The notes beneath the pieces were generated by a model. The model was not told the DNA's origin, made no database searches, and saw only the letters and a program-made list of their open reading frames with translations. A DNA stretch of 29,134 nt from positions 1-29,134 of the forward strand of contig SGPL01000422.1 of the NCBI GenBank assembly GCA_004802705.1, in the 5' to 3' direction. The first letter of the stretch is position 1. Each line of letters starts with the position of its first letter. Made by a program: the position numbers and the translations under genes. The DNA is from Bondarzewia mesenterica. Taxonomy: Eukaryota; Basidiomycota; Agaricomycetes; Russulales; Bondarzewiaceae. Shown piece by piece: positions 11,795 through 22,310 of this stretch.

Positions 11795-12753
11795 AATGTT
11801 AGTGTTGCATTGGTCCTCGAGAACATTAAAGCAATCATAGTGTCCATTATACAGACTTATGCCTTATAGATCTTTGAGAAGGTGGTGAAGAGTGACAGTA
11901 TATTTCATTGTTTAAACTCATTCATATGTATATTCCTTTAAAAGTAGGGCTAGTCTCTCCAGCAGATAATGCAAGCCATACAGAAGGTCTCAAAAGATGT
12001 GGAGATTCAATGTAAGAGGTGCTTCCTATGTCAGGCCAAGGCCATCCATAATGATAGCATCCTAGTTGCTTTATGGGTCAATAGCAAACAAATGCAATGT
12101 TATGCAATACCAAAGACAAAATGTATTTAGAATTTAAAGGGCACTAAATATGTAACAATAATAGAGAATAATAATAAGCATGCTTTCACTATTATAGTTG
12201 AAGTTTTTACATCAAGAGTCATGTTGCTATTTTAGATAGCCTACAAGAGAAAGAAGATTAGTTCACTCCTTGTTGAGATACTTTAAAACTATATAAGCTA
12301 ATAAAAAGCTAAAGGACTTAGTATTTGACTTCACTATTCTGGCAATGACTCATACTAGTCAATTATGTAGACTATGAAACTCTATATCAATAAAATCTTA
12401 GTGCTGTACTTTGATAAGGCTTGTAAAAATCTAAATCTCTCTTACAATCAACTTGCTATTTGACAGATTGATGCATAGTTTGTTTATCGCTCCTAAGAGT
12501 TCTATGAGTAGATAGTGATCGAGCACTCAAATATTTAGCCTAATTATATCTTATATAGATACACAAGTGTTTAGCAACCTTACAATATTGATATATAGTG
12601 TGTGCTCAAGCATGAGATTCATTATGCAACTCATGCAGATGTTGTTCAAGAGACACTAGACAAACTCAATACTGAATCTAGTGCTGCCATGATGATTTAT
12701 CTTGACAAGACTATTAATGTGCTTTGAAATTGAACTGTTTACTGGCTTGTACA
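11795..12753 (+). pseudogene. DDE_1-type transposase (CENP-B/pogo-like endonuclease), decayed
   Basis: This would cut and join DNA at the ends of a cut-and-paste transposon. Readable blocks in order: IKAIIVSIIQTYAL; the basic SLQQIMQAIQKVSKD and QCKRCFLCQAKAI of the N-terminal region; VNSKQMQCYAIPKTKCI, where the first catalytic Asp is expected but Lys (SKQ) stands in a slot usually read as xDQ; KGTKYVTIIE and HAFTIIVEVF; the second-half block MKLYINKILVLYFDKA; QLAI, a stop, QIDA, a stop, FVYRS, with an Asp codon at 12470-12472; HSNI, a stop, PNYILYRYTSV, a stop, QPYNIDI, a stop, CVLKHEI; and THADVVQETLDKLN to VL, a stop, N, a stop, TVYWLV. The order matches fungal DDE superfamily endonucleases. 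More than eight stops and at least one lost catalytic residue make it dead. The frame ends exactly where an LTR begins (12754), so its C-terminus was split by that insertion. Confidence 0.8.
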
Positions 12754-14049
12754 GTGTCACACCCAAAAGTTGTTCAGAATCAAAATGTTGTCATATGTTG
12801 TCGCAGTTAAAAAGGTTTTTCAACCTAAGTATATGTCAGATTTTCTTACTTTCTCAGAATATACCTATCATTCATTGTGAGGGATATTCTGTAGATACTT
12901 ATGAAGTAATATTGCAGTGCTTCCTTAGTAACGGATGAACAAAGAGTTGTAGAAAATATTTCTGTGATTTTAAAAAAAAATTTCTACACTGATCGGAGCA
13001 GAACTGAATTTATAGTTTAGGAGGATGAGCAGCAGACTAGTAGTGACATAAGAAAATCGTTATATTTAGGTGTTGCAATATGAACAACACTATGACTGAA
13101 TATGTAAAAAGCTTCCAGAGATGTTGTAGAAATGCTAGGATTTACGGCCTAGCTGATTGCTACAAAGACTTTGGCTTTACTTAAGAACATTTTGAATTTC
13201 TCCACCAGAAAGAAATTCAAGTGAAATTGAATTCTCAGAAAAAGAACTTGAGAGCTGCTCTCTCAAAAGCCCTCCTTATATACCTTTTTCCCTGCCTGCT
13301 TAGTAAGCAGATTGCTCTAATTTTCAAAATGATTGCTAATTATCCTGAATTTTCTAGCTTATGCCATCATTTTCTTCTAACTTCTTTATCCTTCCATTTT
13401 CCTATTCTTGCTATTTCTAGAATGTTCTTCTGTTTTCTTGAATGATCCTGTTCATTAAAATTCTTTCAATTTCTTCTAGAATGTTCTTCCTTGTTCTTGT
13501 ATATTCTTGAGTAATTATTGCCCATTATTTCTTCCAGAACATTCTACCTCTTTCTTCAACTTTCTAGGTATATCTTTTCCTACTCATTTTTCCAGAACAT
13601 TCTTCAATGTTCTTCAGCTTTTCAGTTATTTTTGATTTTAGATAAAGTTTGTAAATAATAAGGGAATGTTGGATTCTTGCTCAAGGATAGTGAGGATGAT
13701 GTTTTTGAGGCTAAAATTTGAGTTTGTGAATAAAAAGAGAGGGGAGGAGTGAATTTTTAAAAATTGGTTTTCTAAATAAAAGTCCATTTTAAATCTAAAT
13801 AAATCCAAATAAAATCTGCAAATTGAATGGTAAATCTCTTCTTAATTTTTGAAATAAAAAATGAGTGAAAAATGTAAAGAACGTAGTCAGGATTTGAAAA
13901 ACACGATGGCAAAGATAGTGAAAATTATAATCCAAATGAGAATCTAGAGCCGACTGGCCCATTTTTATATCCTCTGTCTCTGCTGCCTATCCCTTTTCTG
14001 CTTCAGAATATCTTCTGATGAAATAATAATGCACGTGTGGGTATTACAT
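12754..14049 (+). mobile_element. Long LTR (about 1.3 kb) interrupting the transposase
   Basis: Starts TGTCACACCC and ends GGGTATTACA, whose reverse complement TGTAATACCC matches at 8 of 10 bases, the TG...CA ends of an LTR. It contains a TATA-like TTATATACC (about 13277), a second TATATCC (about 13966), a pyrimidine-rich middle and four heat-shock-type motifs. The flanks (TACAG on the left, TCCTG on the right) do not give a target duplication, and the transposase does not resume after 14049, so it is not a clean solo LTR. It may be the 5' LTR of an element whose interior was later lost. An alternative end at TTGGGTTTTCACA (14219) is possible. Confidence 0.6.
13415..13602. promoter_or_regulatory. 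Cluster of four perfect TTCnnGAAnnTTC motifs
   Basis: Copies at 13415-13427 and 13474-13486 (TTCTAGAATGTTC) and at 13532-13544 and 13590-13602 (TTCCAGAACATTC). Spacing is 58-59 bp. This is the three-block consensus bound by heat-shock factor. They lie inside the LTR, between two TATA-like sequences. Binding is inferred. Confidence 0.55.
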
Positions 14050-14299
14050 CCTGCGAACCCAATAACTACTGAATATCGTCGAATCTATGAAATGACTGTC
14101 CAATAGGTGGGTACAATCAGCAGACTTCTCTCTTCTCTACTCGTCACCTCAAACTCTACCTAGGATCTTTGATACCTGATCACCTATGAAACTGTCCTAC
14201 ACAGTTGGGTTTTCACATTTGCACCAAATGGCCGAGCTTCAACAAAATTATATATGATACTATTAACAACAAAAGGATATTTATATAATAGGCTTGAGT
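14050..14299. other. Unassigned sequence after the LTR
   Basis: Composition is more balanced than the flanks. The minus strand reads VEARPFGANVKTQLCRTVS and, after stops, IVPTYWTVIS, which looks like decayed coding sequence (about 14040-14245), but I do not recognise the family. It could be a continuation of the gag-like protein next to it. Confidence 0.35.
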
Positions 14300-16260
14300 C
14301 GATAAGTACACATTGTCAGGCCACTGCCTTGTATGAGGTGAATAAACTATGCTGCCTGAGCCATAGGGCATCTGTTTGCTCTATGAGTAGGGCTTTCACA
14401 GTCAGAACACTCATGCTTGTGAGAGTGGTTGTTAGATTTGCAGCTTCTAAAGTGTTGCTAGTTGATGCAGATTTCTGCACCTTCTGGGTTGATGATGCAC
14501 CCCTTAGCATTGCATCAGCATCTAGATAGGCCTTTATTCTAAAGCTTGACAGAATTACAAACATGATGTTAGATGAGAGGTGCTTTTCGAGGCAGATGAC
14601 ACAAATGATGAGGTCAACAGGGAGGCTTCTAGCTTGAAAACCATAGCCGCTGCTCCTGAGATCACTCCTAAAGGATGGCTGATCTAAAGGGGATGCATAC
14701 ATATTTGGTAAAGTGAGGCAACACTTGTACCTTTCCCTATATGAGGAGGAGGCCTTTTGCTTGAACCTTGAGGAGCTTGAGGGCACGTACTGTTCTCCAT
14801 CTCTCCCTCATGAATTAGGTGCAGTGCTGGCAAAGTGGGCTAATGAAAGGGTGAGAGATGTGTGTGGGAAAGCAATTAAGGTGCGAGATATAAAATGTAA
14901 GATAAAAGTTAGCACGCAGTATGAGGGAAAAGGTATGAAGGTGAGCATGCTGAAGGTTCATAGTATAAAAGATGAAAGGGCAAACAGGGAGAGTGATGCA
15001 TGCATAGATGTGGAAACATGATGAGGTAGTCAACAAAATGCAAGGAAAAAAGCATGAGGGGGGCAGCACAGGATGAAAGGAAAAATGATGTGAAAAAAAG
15101 GGTGAGGGTGAGAAATAAAGAGACACACAAAGCCATTCATAGAAAAATGTGTGCAGTAAAAAAAATGAGAGGATGTGGGCATGGGAGGGAAAAATAGAAA
15201 GAAATAAAAGAGATGAAGAAGACAAGGGGTAGTGAATGAGAAAGGAGGCATGAGAGGGAAAAAAATGAGACGTACAGCTGGATTTCTAGTTGTGTCAGAT
15301 GATCTCCATGATGAATTTTGAAAGAGGATTTCAATGAATGTTTCACTATTAAAACCTGAATCTTTTTTCAATCGCTCATATCAACATTTTCTGATACAAG
15401 CTTAGTACCAGAGGAGGGCAGCCTCACTATGATCCTCATAGAGCTCCATGTAGTTCTGTATATTATAGAAAAAGTTTGTGAGTGCCACTATATCTTTTCT
15501 TTCTCAACCACACTTCTTCAGCTCTTCCATATAGCCAAACTTTGCTTTGTAAAATTAGGATTAAGCTAGGTCAGCATCTCAGACAACCCTCTTGAAGAGG
15601 TTGTGCATTGCAGCCAGCTTGAGCTGGAGCCTATCTCCTGCATTGGAGAGGACATAAATGTCATCTACAGCTGAAAAATCAGTGTTAGAGGCATCCTTAC
15701 AGCCTTTAGGAGAGAAGTACTACAGCTTTACGTATTTGAATGCTTTAAGCTTGTAGATTGCATAAGTGGAGGGCCTTAGCCTAATAGAGGTTTTGACCAT
15801 TGCCAATTTATCCTAGGCTAGGAGATGAGGCTTTTTTTTTTTCTGCCTTAGCTCACTCAGCACTAATAACTTTCTCTACCTCGAGATGAGTCTGCTCTTC
15901 AGCTTCAAGGTGCACTCTCTCATCCACCTCAGTGACCTCCTAATCTGCTTAAATCTGCACATCTTAAGCTTTTATCAACTAGTTGTTATAGGTAGACTAG
16001 ATGAGGGAGAGCCTCTCGATGATGATCTCTGGGGTTTTCTCGATGTATATGATATCCTGAATGAAGATCATATATTCAGAGTCTACATAAGCTAGACACT
16101 GCTGCAAATAAAGATCAGCTATGAGGTGTGGCATAGTGAGCTCTAGAGGGTGATATAAGATGGTGGACTAGCTGGGCTCTCAAAGGCTAAGAGGAAGATG
16201 ATTGCTTCTTGATCAGGGCTACTGGTGAAGGACATGGAGTCGAAAAAGAGAAAGATGGAA
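14300..16260 (-). pseudogene. Gag-like protein remnant with CCHC zinc knuckle
   Basis: Read on the minus strand. A possible start lies at 16134 (MPHLIADLYLQQCLAYVDSE), followed by a charged, probably coiled-coil segment (EVDERVHLEAEEQTHLEVEKV), then the central domain TYAIYKLKAFKYVKL, a stop, YFSPKGCKDASNT, VDDIYVLSNAGDRLQLKL, FYKAKFGYMEELKKCG and ALTNFFYNIQNY. A pyrimidine-rich low-complexity linker follows (about 15230-14800). The C-terminal part reads AEICIN, a stop, QHFRSCKSNNHSHKHECSDC and then ESPTHRANRCP, which contains C-x2-C-x4-H-x4-C, a classic retroelement zinc knuckle (about 14350-14400). Such proteins bind element RNA. The style recalls agaricomycete DIRS/Ngaro-like or related retroelement ORFs, but no reverse transcriptase or tyrosine recombinase lies next to it. 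Several stops and at least two frame changes break it. Less AT-rich than its neighbours. Confidence 0.6.
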
Positions 16261-16469
16261 AAATGAGAGTGGAAAGAGATACAAGAGAAAAACAAAGAAG
16301 TACAGAAAAAAAAGGGCCAAGCTCTGCAATAGATGTGAACATTAGCAGAGGAGATATTGGCAGAAAAAGAAAAGAGAACCAAGAACATATGGCCTTATGT
16401 GCTATATAGTCATAAATCTTATTTTATGATCGTGTTCATGCCTCACACCCTCATAGAATTCTAATTTAT
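16261..16469. other. Purine-rich to AT-rich transition
   Basis: The plus strand is A+G-rich up to about 16385, then becomes AT-rich. The overlapping open frames here have low-complexity composition and look like the 5' part of the minus-strand gag-like gene or its leader. Confidence 0.4.
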
Positions 16470-16745
16470 ATTCTACATAACTTTATATATAGACCTTAAT
16501 CTGGCTTATAACTAAAATTTACAACTACTTGATATTGTTGGCTATTATTATTTTTCATACATCAACCCTATATATTGTATACATCATCAAAAAAGGTTTT
16601 GATAAAAAGAGCTAAAATTTGGAGATTTTTGATTGATAATTACTTTAACTTAGTCAATAAATGCAAAACTTAATAATAACTACACTGATCAATATTAACT
16701 ATACAATATGCTTTGATTAGTTATGTTTATACTCATTTATAGTTA
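16470..16745 (+). repeat. About 270-bp direct repeat, copy 1
   Basis: TATTCTACATAACTTTATATATAG... to ...TTTATAGTTAGT matches 18574-18844 with many small changes (shared blocks include TTTACAACTACTT and CACTTGAT/AAAAGTT-like words, TTTAACTTAGTCAATAAATG, GTTATGxTTATxCTCA). The two copies flank gene A of the left arm in the same orientation. Most of copy 1 lies outside the inverted arm. Confidence 0.55.
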
Positions 16746-17065
16746 GTGTATTAATATTGTGAGTTAGTAATAATTGTTAAGCTCTAACACTTGCTAATTC
16801 AGCTAATAGCTCATTTATATGTGAAAATCAACTCAAAAACTGCATTCAAGACTGCTCAAAAATCTGATCATAAATGTTCTTATTGCTTAAAAATGAGGTT
16901 TAAACTGAATTAAATAGAGAAATTATATTTTACTTTAAAACTATTGTTTCATTATGCATTGATTATATTACAAAAGGTAATTTGCTTTCAATTAGATATA
17001 AATTAGTATCAAATTAGAATACAGAAAAAAAAACTAAAATAAAATAAATAAGTATAAATAATGTC

Positions 17066-18236
17066 TTATTTACAAATGAGGTTTTTATAGATAAATTGGG
17101 TGATGTTTAAATCTAAATTAGTTTTTGATAAGGGCATGATAAGCATTTGATAATAACAGTCAAAAGGAATGAGATCACTATTGACATCATATGTAGGCAA
17201 CACATTAACATGATAAGAAGTTTTAAATTAGTCAATCTCATTTTGAGCTTGTTTCATCACAAGTGAATATTTAGATATTATGAATGATGGTCCTAAAGAT
17301 GTGTCCTCTGTATAAAGTGTGATAATATTAGTAGTTGATATTAAGGTGAGTAGTGATGTACATTACCAGCTTCATTGTCTGCTGTCTGAAGGGAGACTTT
17401 ATATTAGAGTCTTGTAATGTTTATTATCAAATAGTAACTTACTATGAATGCATAGTGATGAAGTTTTAGATATAAATTGTTCATATGAGAAATAACACCT
17501 TTTATTAAATGTCCAGAAGTAGTTATAGTGTTGATAATTATCTTTAAGTAGTCAGATTTCATTCGAAAGTCATTGTCATTAATAACATTGGTAGACTTGA
17601 GAAATAGATAGAGTTTGACATCTATCAGTGTCAGCATAATATAAGTACCACCTTTGTAGTTGCCATCTAGAGCCATGTAGAAGTTCATTGTGTTAACTTT
17701 AGCAATGCTGAAGAGGGTGGCAGGATTCAGAGAAGAGGGATTTATAAAGTCAATGTCTGTCAGTTTGAGACATTATACATAGGCAGTTCTTTCATGTTCT
17801 CAGTGGATAGAAGTCAGAATAGAATTATTAAGTAGGTATGAGGTGTTTGTATAGAGATATTGATAAATGTTAAACACACAAGATGTAAGCATAATTATTA
17901 TGGTGAGATTGAACAGATTGTTAGTCATGAGGAGGTCAATGTGTTAAATAGCTTGTGTGCAGCATAAGTGTAGCATATGAAGAGAATGAGTAGCTTGATC
18001 AGAGGGATGGTGTACATACATTATTAGTTGAGATGTTAATTATGTTGTTTGAATGGGGTAAGATTATAAATAAGTTGTAGAGTCAGTATAAGAGCTATGC
18101 AGATGAACATGTGGATGACTATTTATGTAGTTTACTCATTAGTCATGCATCATGAGGTTAAGTTAATCATAAAAAGTAGATAAGGATTTTGACTGCAGGT
18201 AGGGCATCCATTGTTTGTACCTTTATTGTCCTCCAT
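17066..18236 (-). pseudogene. Gene A, left copy: unidentified spliced protein
   Basis: I do not recognise this protein. The minus strand starts ATG at 18236 with MEDNKGTNNGCPTCSQNPYL (a CPTC pair, perhaps a metal site), decays through stops, then reopens as an open stretch (17404-17688) containing NTMNFYMALDGNYKGGTYIM, KSTNVINDNDF, INTITTSGHLIKGVISHMNN and YLKLHHYAF. The frame then meets GTAAGT, and homology to the right copy continues after two short introns. The final exon ends in NITQFIYKNLICK and a stop at 17066-17068. Here the CAA codon is kept where the right copy has TAA. No transmembrane segment or signal peptide is evident. It is divergent from gene B, about 870 bp away. Candidate roles include a transposon accessory protein or a captured host gene; neither can be decided from sequence alone. 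Confidence 0.5.
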
Positions 18237-18429
18237 AGCTTTATGTGAGCTTACAAGAATATCAACAAAAACTACACTTATAAATAAGATGCTATAATAA
18301 GTAATAAAATGTTATTGTAGGAATCTTCTTATAATATATCTCCCTTTTTTGATTTAGTATAAATAAGCAACAATAACTATGAAATAAGCATGCATCAATT
18401 AATGATCAAATCAGCCTAATTTAATATTA

Positions 18430-18567
18430 CCGTAAGAGTAAAATTTAATTTCAACTTTTTACTTTATTTGTCACTTATTATCTTTCAATTTTTACTTAAA
18501 CTTATTTTTATCATTTGCCAAGTTTAAACTCAAGGCCTTATAATCTTAACCACTATATCATCTGAGC
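18430..18567 (-). repeat. tRNA-derived SINE, left arm copy
   Basis: On the minus strand: CTCAGATGATATAGTGGTTAAG (A-box region) and TTGAGTTTAAACTTGG (B-box, with one C-to-T change from GAGTTCAAACTTGG in the right arm). The tail matches the copy at 11429-11615. Confidence 0.65.
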
Positions 18568-18573
18568 TTATAA

Positions 18574-18844
18574 TATATTCTATATAATTTTATATATAGG
18601 CTTTTTTGACTTAAATAAAATTTTACAACTACTTATTATTATTAACTACTATCATTGTTTATACATTAACTCTATACATATTATGCACCATCAAAAAGAT
18701 CTTGATGCAAAGGGTTAAAATTTGAAGTTTTTAATTGAGAATTGCTTTAACTTAATTAATAAATGTAAAACTTTATAATATTAATTAATATTAATTATAA
18801 TTAACTTTGGTCAGTTATGCTTATGCTCAATTATAGTTAGTTAG
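18574..18844 (+). repeat. About 270-bp direct repeat, copy 2
   Basis: Related to 16470-16745 in the same orientation, 2.1 kb apart. It directly abuts the head of the SINE. Its mirror image lies at about 26680-26935 in the right arm. Too short and too far diverged to call as LTRs with confidence. Confidence 0.5.
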
Positions 18845-19103
18845 CTAAAGGTAGACAAGCTATAAGATAGTTTTAATACATATTAAAATTATAATAAGCA
18901 GCAAACACTTGTCGAAGATTTTACTCCTACCCATGTGAATAAGTTTTATTTATTATAAAAGATAATTTACTTCTAATAACTTATAAATTAGCATCAAATA
19001 AGAATGTAAAATAAATAAGCTAAAATTAAATGAATGTTATGAGTAAGATATTATAATATGTTGTAAGCAAGTAGTGTTTTTGCTGATAAATAACACTATA
19101 ATT

Positions 19104-20396
19104 ATGATCAAAGAGCTTTTGAAATTAACTTTCACAACTGTCAAAAATGTTATCTAGAGAAGAATAGTATTATTAAGGACAGAGAGATCAATTAAGATAT
19201 CAATATTGTGTGTGGTATTATAAAGAGGAGGTAATGAACATATTAATAACTTATGAGGTCTCGTGGACCATGCAGTTGAAGAGAAGTGTCAACTGTTAGT
19301 AGATAATATTGAAACATTGATGATAAAGGAACTGAAAGAGGCTATAAAGGGGAGGTTATTATTGTCAGCATTAGAGCAAGTACACAAAATTCAGCTGATG
19401 AATGTAATAGTGATGAGAAGTTTGACAGATTTATAAAATTCTGTTTATCAGTTGGCAGTTAATAAGCAGAACAAGTGCTATTGTATGGATGATAAAAGTG
19501 GTCAATGTTAATGCTTACATTTGGAAGAGCATGAATATAGCTTAGAGAGCTTCATGTCTCTACTAAATGAAAATAAGCAGCATACTTATTATCAGGAGTT
19601 TTACAATGCAATAAGAGATGACACATTGAGGATGGTTGTGTATGTAGTCTGTGCTAAGGAGAAAAGCATTTGGAGATTGTATTATTTAAGTTATTGAAAT
19701 GCATCTACACTATAATGTAGGATGCGTAGAATGATCAGTACATATGAGCAGGATATGAGAGGAGTAACTTTAATAACAAAGAGAAGGCTAAAGAAAGCTA
19801 ATGCTTTAGTATCTATTGTTGTTGGCATTGATCATGTCGATAACATTTATTAGATAAAGAACCTTATTGAAGGATTGGTTGCAGATAACTTTTCATATGT
19901 GATAGTCTGTGATGAAGGCTATATTGTAGTGGTTAAAAAGAAATAATTTTAAATATTACAATGATCTCGAGATTAATGAATCTTACCTGTAGTGTTTGCT
20001 AAAGAATAATATTCCATAGAAGTTGATGGCTAATGTAAAGCAGATGCACAATATTGGGGTTTTGGAACAAGAATATAATAGATATATTTCTAAAGATAAT
20101 AAAGATGATAATTTCGGTTAGTTATTATTTGACATTTAAAAATGTGATGTAGAATATATCATTTAATGTTTTTATTTAAAAGTGTACAAAATGGCCACAT
20201 CTAACAGGGCAGGTACATACGATGAGACCAGCACTATCAACATTATTAAGTATAAAAGGTTACAAAGGATTATAATGCATTGCAAATGGATGAAAGTGAT
20301 GAAGGCTTTGAATCAAAAATATTGAACGTGATCTCATGAACTATAGAGAAAGTCATACAGTGGGGAAATTCTCTGAGGGAGTACTTGTCAACAACT
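19104..20396 (+). pseudogene. Gene B, left copy: Helitron N-terminal protein (DUF6570-like)
   Basis: From ATG 19104 (MIKELLKLTFTTVKNVI) the frame runs with stops through HAVEEKCQLLVDNIETLMIK, NKQNKCYCMDDKSG, LEEHEYSLESFMSLLNENKQ, EFYNAIRDDTLRMVVYVVCA and then STLxCRMRRMISTYEQDMRG. A second frame carries ITFIE to LSKD, VRRSMV-like and WLKRNNFKYYNDLEI blocks. The order (Cys-Ala-Arg-Glu motif, STYEQDM-EG, ITF-RR-V-WLK-NN-YY-IEID) matches the region upstream of the Rep domain in agaricomycete Helitron proteins, often labelled DUF6570. About 330 bp are missing at about 19692; the frame is kept across the gap. The end contains ATG GCC ACA TCT (20190) and a short open piece broken by one extra A in CTTTGAATCAAAA (about 20308). 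No Rep or helicase domain follows. Confidence 0.65.
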
Positions 20397-20621
20397 GAGA
20401 TGTATACATTTGATAATAAAAGAGTCATTTATAATATAAATTGTGATATCACTCATAAAGCTTATGCTAAGTGATATTATTATTATGATGTAACTATAAT
20501 TGTGATTATATTAAAGTTATATATAAGATAAACTCAGAGCCTCTTTATGTAGTGGCACTTTTTTATTGTTGACAGTTTAATTAGCATGTATCATATCTTA
20601 AGTTCCGTCCTTAGGGCTATA

Positions 20622-21665
20622 TCACTCACAGATTCTATGGACCATCCCACACTCGACTTGGGTGATGACTTCTCGAATGCCTTGCATGTGCTCTAGTGCA
20701 TCGATATCGACTGCACAGTTCTGCAAAGCTGTGCATCTAGAGAGATTTTTCTGCTGAAGAGACGATCCGATGAGGGGCAACTGAGCAGTAGTGGGTGGCA
20801 ATGACATTGACGGGGGTGCGACAAATGTAGGTGACCTTGCGGCCAGTTCATGAGACTGTAAGGAAATAGATGGATCTCATTAGTGCATGGCTTCGACTCA
20901 TCACATCATGCTAGCTCAGACCGACTGACTTCAAGTCTGATGTCATCTCATGCTCAGAGAACCCAGTTTCATGGGCTTCATGCAGTGTGCACATCAATAT
21001 TCTTGATGTGGTGGGTCGAAGAGGGTCACCAGTAGGCACACTACCATTAGTAGCCTGAACACGCACAGCCTGTTCACCGTGCAATGGGTGCAGTAATTGC
21101 AGAGAGGAGGGCCATAATGCGAGGGCAGCCTGTGGCCCCGCTGATATCGAGTACAACATGTTGCATGCTCTGTAAGCAATTCAGTTTCATCGGATTCACG
21201 ATCAGAGGCTGGATGTACTGAGTTGAGAAGAATCCCATTGCAAAAGGAATTCTTGGCCCACCTTCATGGCCCTCAACCACTCATTACCCAGTGCCAGCAG
21301 GTGCTCCCACTGTCTCCACTGTATCGACTGATCGAGCATCACTGGCTGCATGACAGTTGGTGCTGAGGCGACAGATATATCAATGCCATAGTAGGATAGG
21401 AGCACTGTACGCAGCTGCTCAATCTTTCTGAAAGCTGTCAAGCCTGTCTTTGCTAGTTTTGCTATAGCGTTGGTGAGTTAGATCCAGTGTTAAAGTTGTG
21501 CACCCTTGGTGTTCACGAGTGTGTCAAAGGCAAGGTCTTTGGGGGGGCTCTGGAGGCATGAAGGTGCATTGGGTGCTGAAGCAGTAATGGTCGTGATGAA
21601 ATGATAATAGCAAGACAGATAATAGTACATTTAGTAGGGTAGAGTTGGAAGGTGAAATGTTCAGT
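20622..21665 (-). pseudogene. Gag-like remnant with cysteine cluster, minus strand
   Basis: Blocks on the minus strand, in order: TITASAPNAPSCLQSPPKDL and FDTLVNTKGAQL (about 21600-21510), TNAIAKLAKTGLTAFRKIEQ and LLSYYGIDISVASAPTVMQP, then LDQSIQWRQWEHLLALGNEW (to about 21260); after a frame change, PASDRESDETELLTEHATCC, a Cys-rich stretch CCTRYQRGH...PLCNYCTHCTVNRLCVF (about 21180-21050); finally SHELAARSPTFVAPPS to VECGMVHRICE and a stop at 20622. The helix-rich front, Ser/acidic linker and Cys cluster resemble gag-like ORFs of agaricomycete elements, but no family can be named. An intron is likely before SHELAARSP: acceptor TTCCTTACAG (AG at 20856-20857) with CACTAATG branch site upstream and a GTCAGT donor candidate (20924-20929); the frame across it is not settled. 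Fewer transition-type stops than the flanking elements. Confidence 0.45.
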
Positions 21666-22310
21666 GTAAGACCATGGCTGCACGACTAGACTTGAACATG
21701 TCAGGCTGGGCAGAGACTCATTCTGTGCATAGGAGGAGCAGTGAGCACTGATAAAGTGGTAAGTACTCGATGAGCCAGTTCGGAGCTCTCAGGAGCTCGC
21801 GCATGTAGGTAGGATTCGCATCTCACATTGGCAGCTCATCACTGGTGTTCTTGATATTCTGCCTGCCATCGACTCACGATGGTGGTATTCAGCCCTGATA
21901 TTTACATGATACTACCTAACTATGATGTCGATGATGATGATGTGTCACTAAAATGCATAAGCATGGACCTGACACAAAGCAGTCAAACATTCTAAGTAGA
22001 TCGAGCGCGTGCAGCGGGTTTTCTGAATGGGGAGATTCCCCTCCATTTTTTGGGGATTCACTCTGATTTCATTCCATCCTCCACTCATTTTGCCCCTGCC
22101 CCTCTCGACGCTGGGTGTCTGGAGGGAGGGGGCATCAAGGCAGCAGAGTGTGTCCCAAGGCACATGCTGGGACACACTGCTGAGTCAGCCCCTGCCATAG
22201 CTGTGTGTCTCATGATGACAAAGCAACCTTATATCTACTGCAAAGATACAAATGTGTGAGTAGATAGGTATGAAAGATGAATGAGAGCATGCAATCAGAT
22301 GTGATATTGG
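21666..22310. other. GC-richer sequence without an assigned gene; contains a strong hairpin
   Basis: Short open frames exist on both strands (21948-22175 minus, 22050-22259 plus) but overlap each other and show no motif. A perfect 11-bp inverted repeat, AGTGTGTCCCA (22147-22157) and TGGGACACACT (22168-22178), encloses a 10-base loop; with a 2-base bulge the stem extends by GCAGC/GCTG. The region may be the leader of the minus-strand gag-like gene. Confidence 0.5.

Larger units (their letters stand above)
16720..20603 (+). repeat. Left arm of a 4-kb inverted repeat
   Basis: The sequence is the reverse complement of 24563-28769 along its whole length, at roughly nine in ten bases by eye, most differences being transitions. 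The outer end is at GTTATGTTTATxCTCA, and the inner end at CATATCTTAAG. Order from outside: gene A (minus), SINE (minus), 270-bp repeat copy, gene B (plus). It lacks about 330 bp of gene B that the right arm has, between ...TTATTTAAGTTATTG and AAATGCATCTACAC (about 19692). Confidence 0.9.

Noticed and set aside
12754..14049. Clean solo LTR with target duplication
   Set aside because: The flanking bases TACAG and TCCTG do not match and the transposase does not resume on the right.
14316..14786. 156-codon minus-strand open frame as a real gene
   Set aside because: Its sequence is Ser-rich without a motif, whereas another minus frame over the same bases carries the zinc knuckle and matches the upstream gag-like blocks.
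14713..15021. 102-codon plus-strand open frame as a gene
   Set aside because: It lies opposite the minus-strand gag-like remnant in a purine-rich stretch that keeps frames open by composition.
14815..15371. Several overlapping minus-strand open frames rich in Ser, Phe, Leu and Cys, possibly membrane proteins
   Set aside because: They come from a C+T-rich low-complexity strand; apparent hydrophobic segments are a composition effect. At most they are the linker of the gag-like protein.
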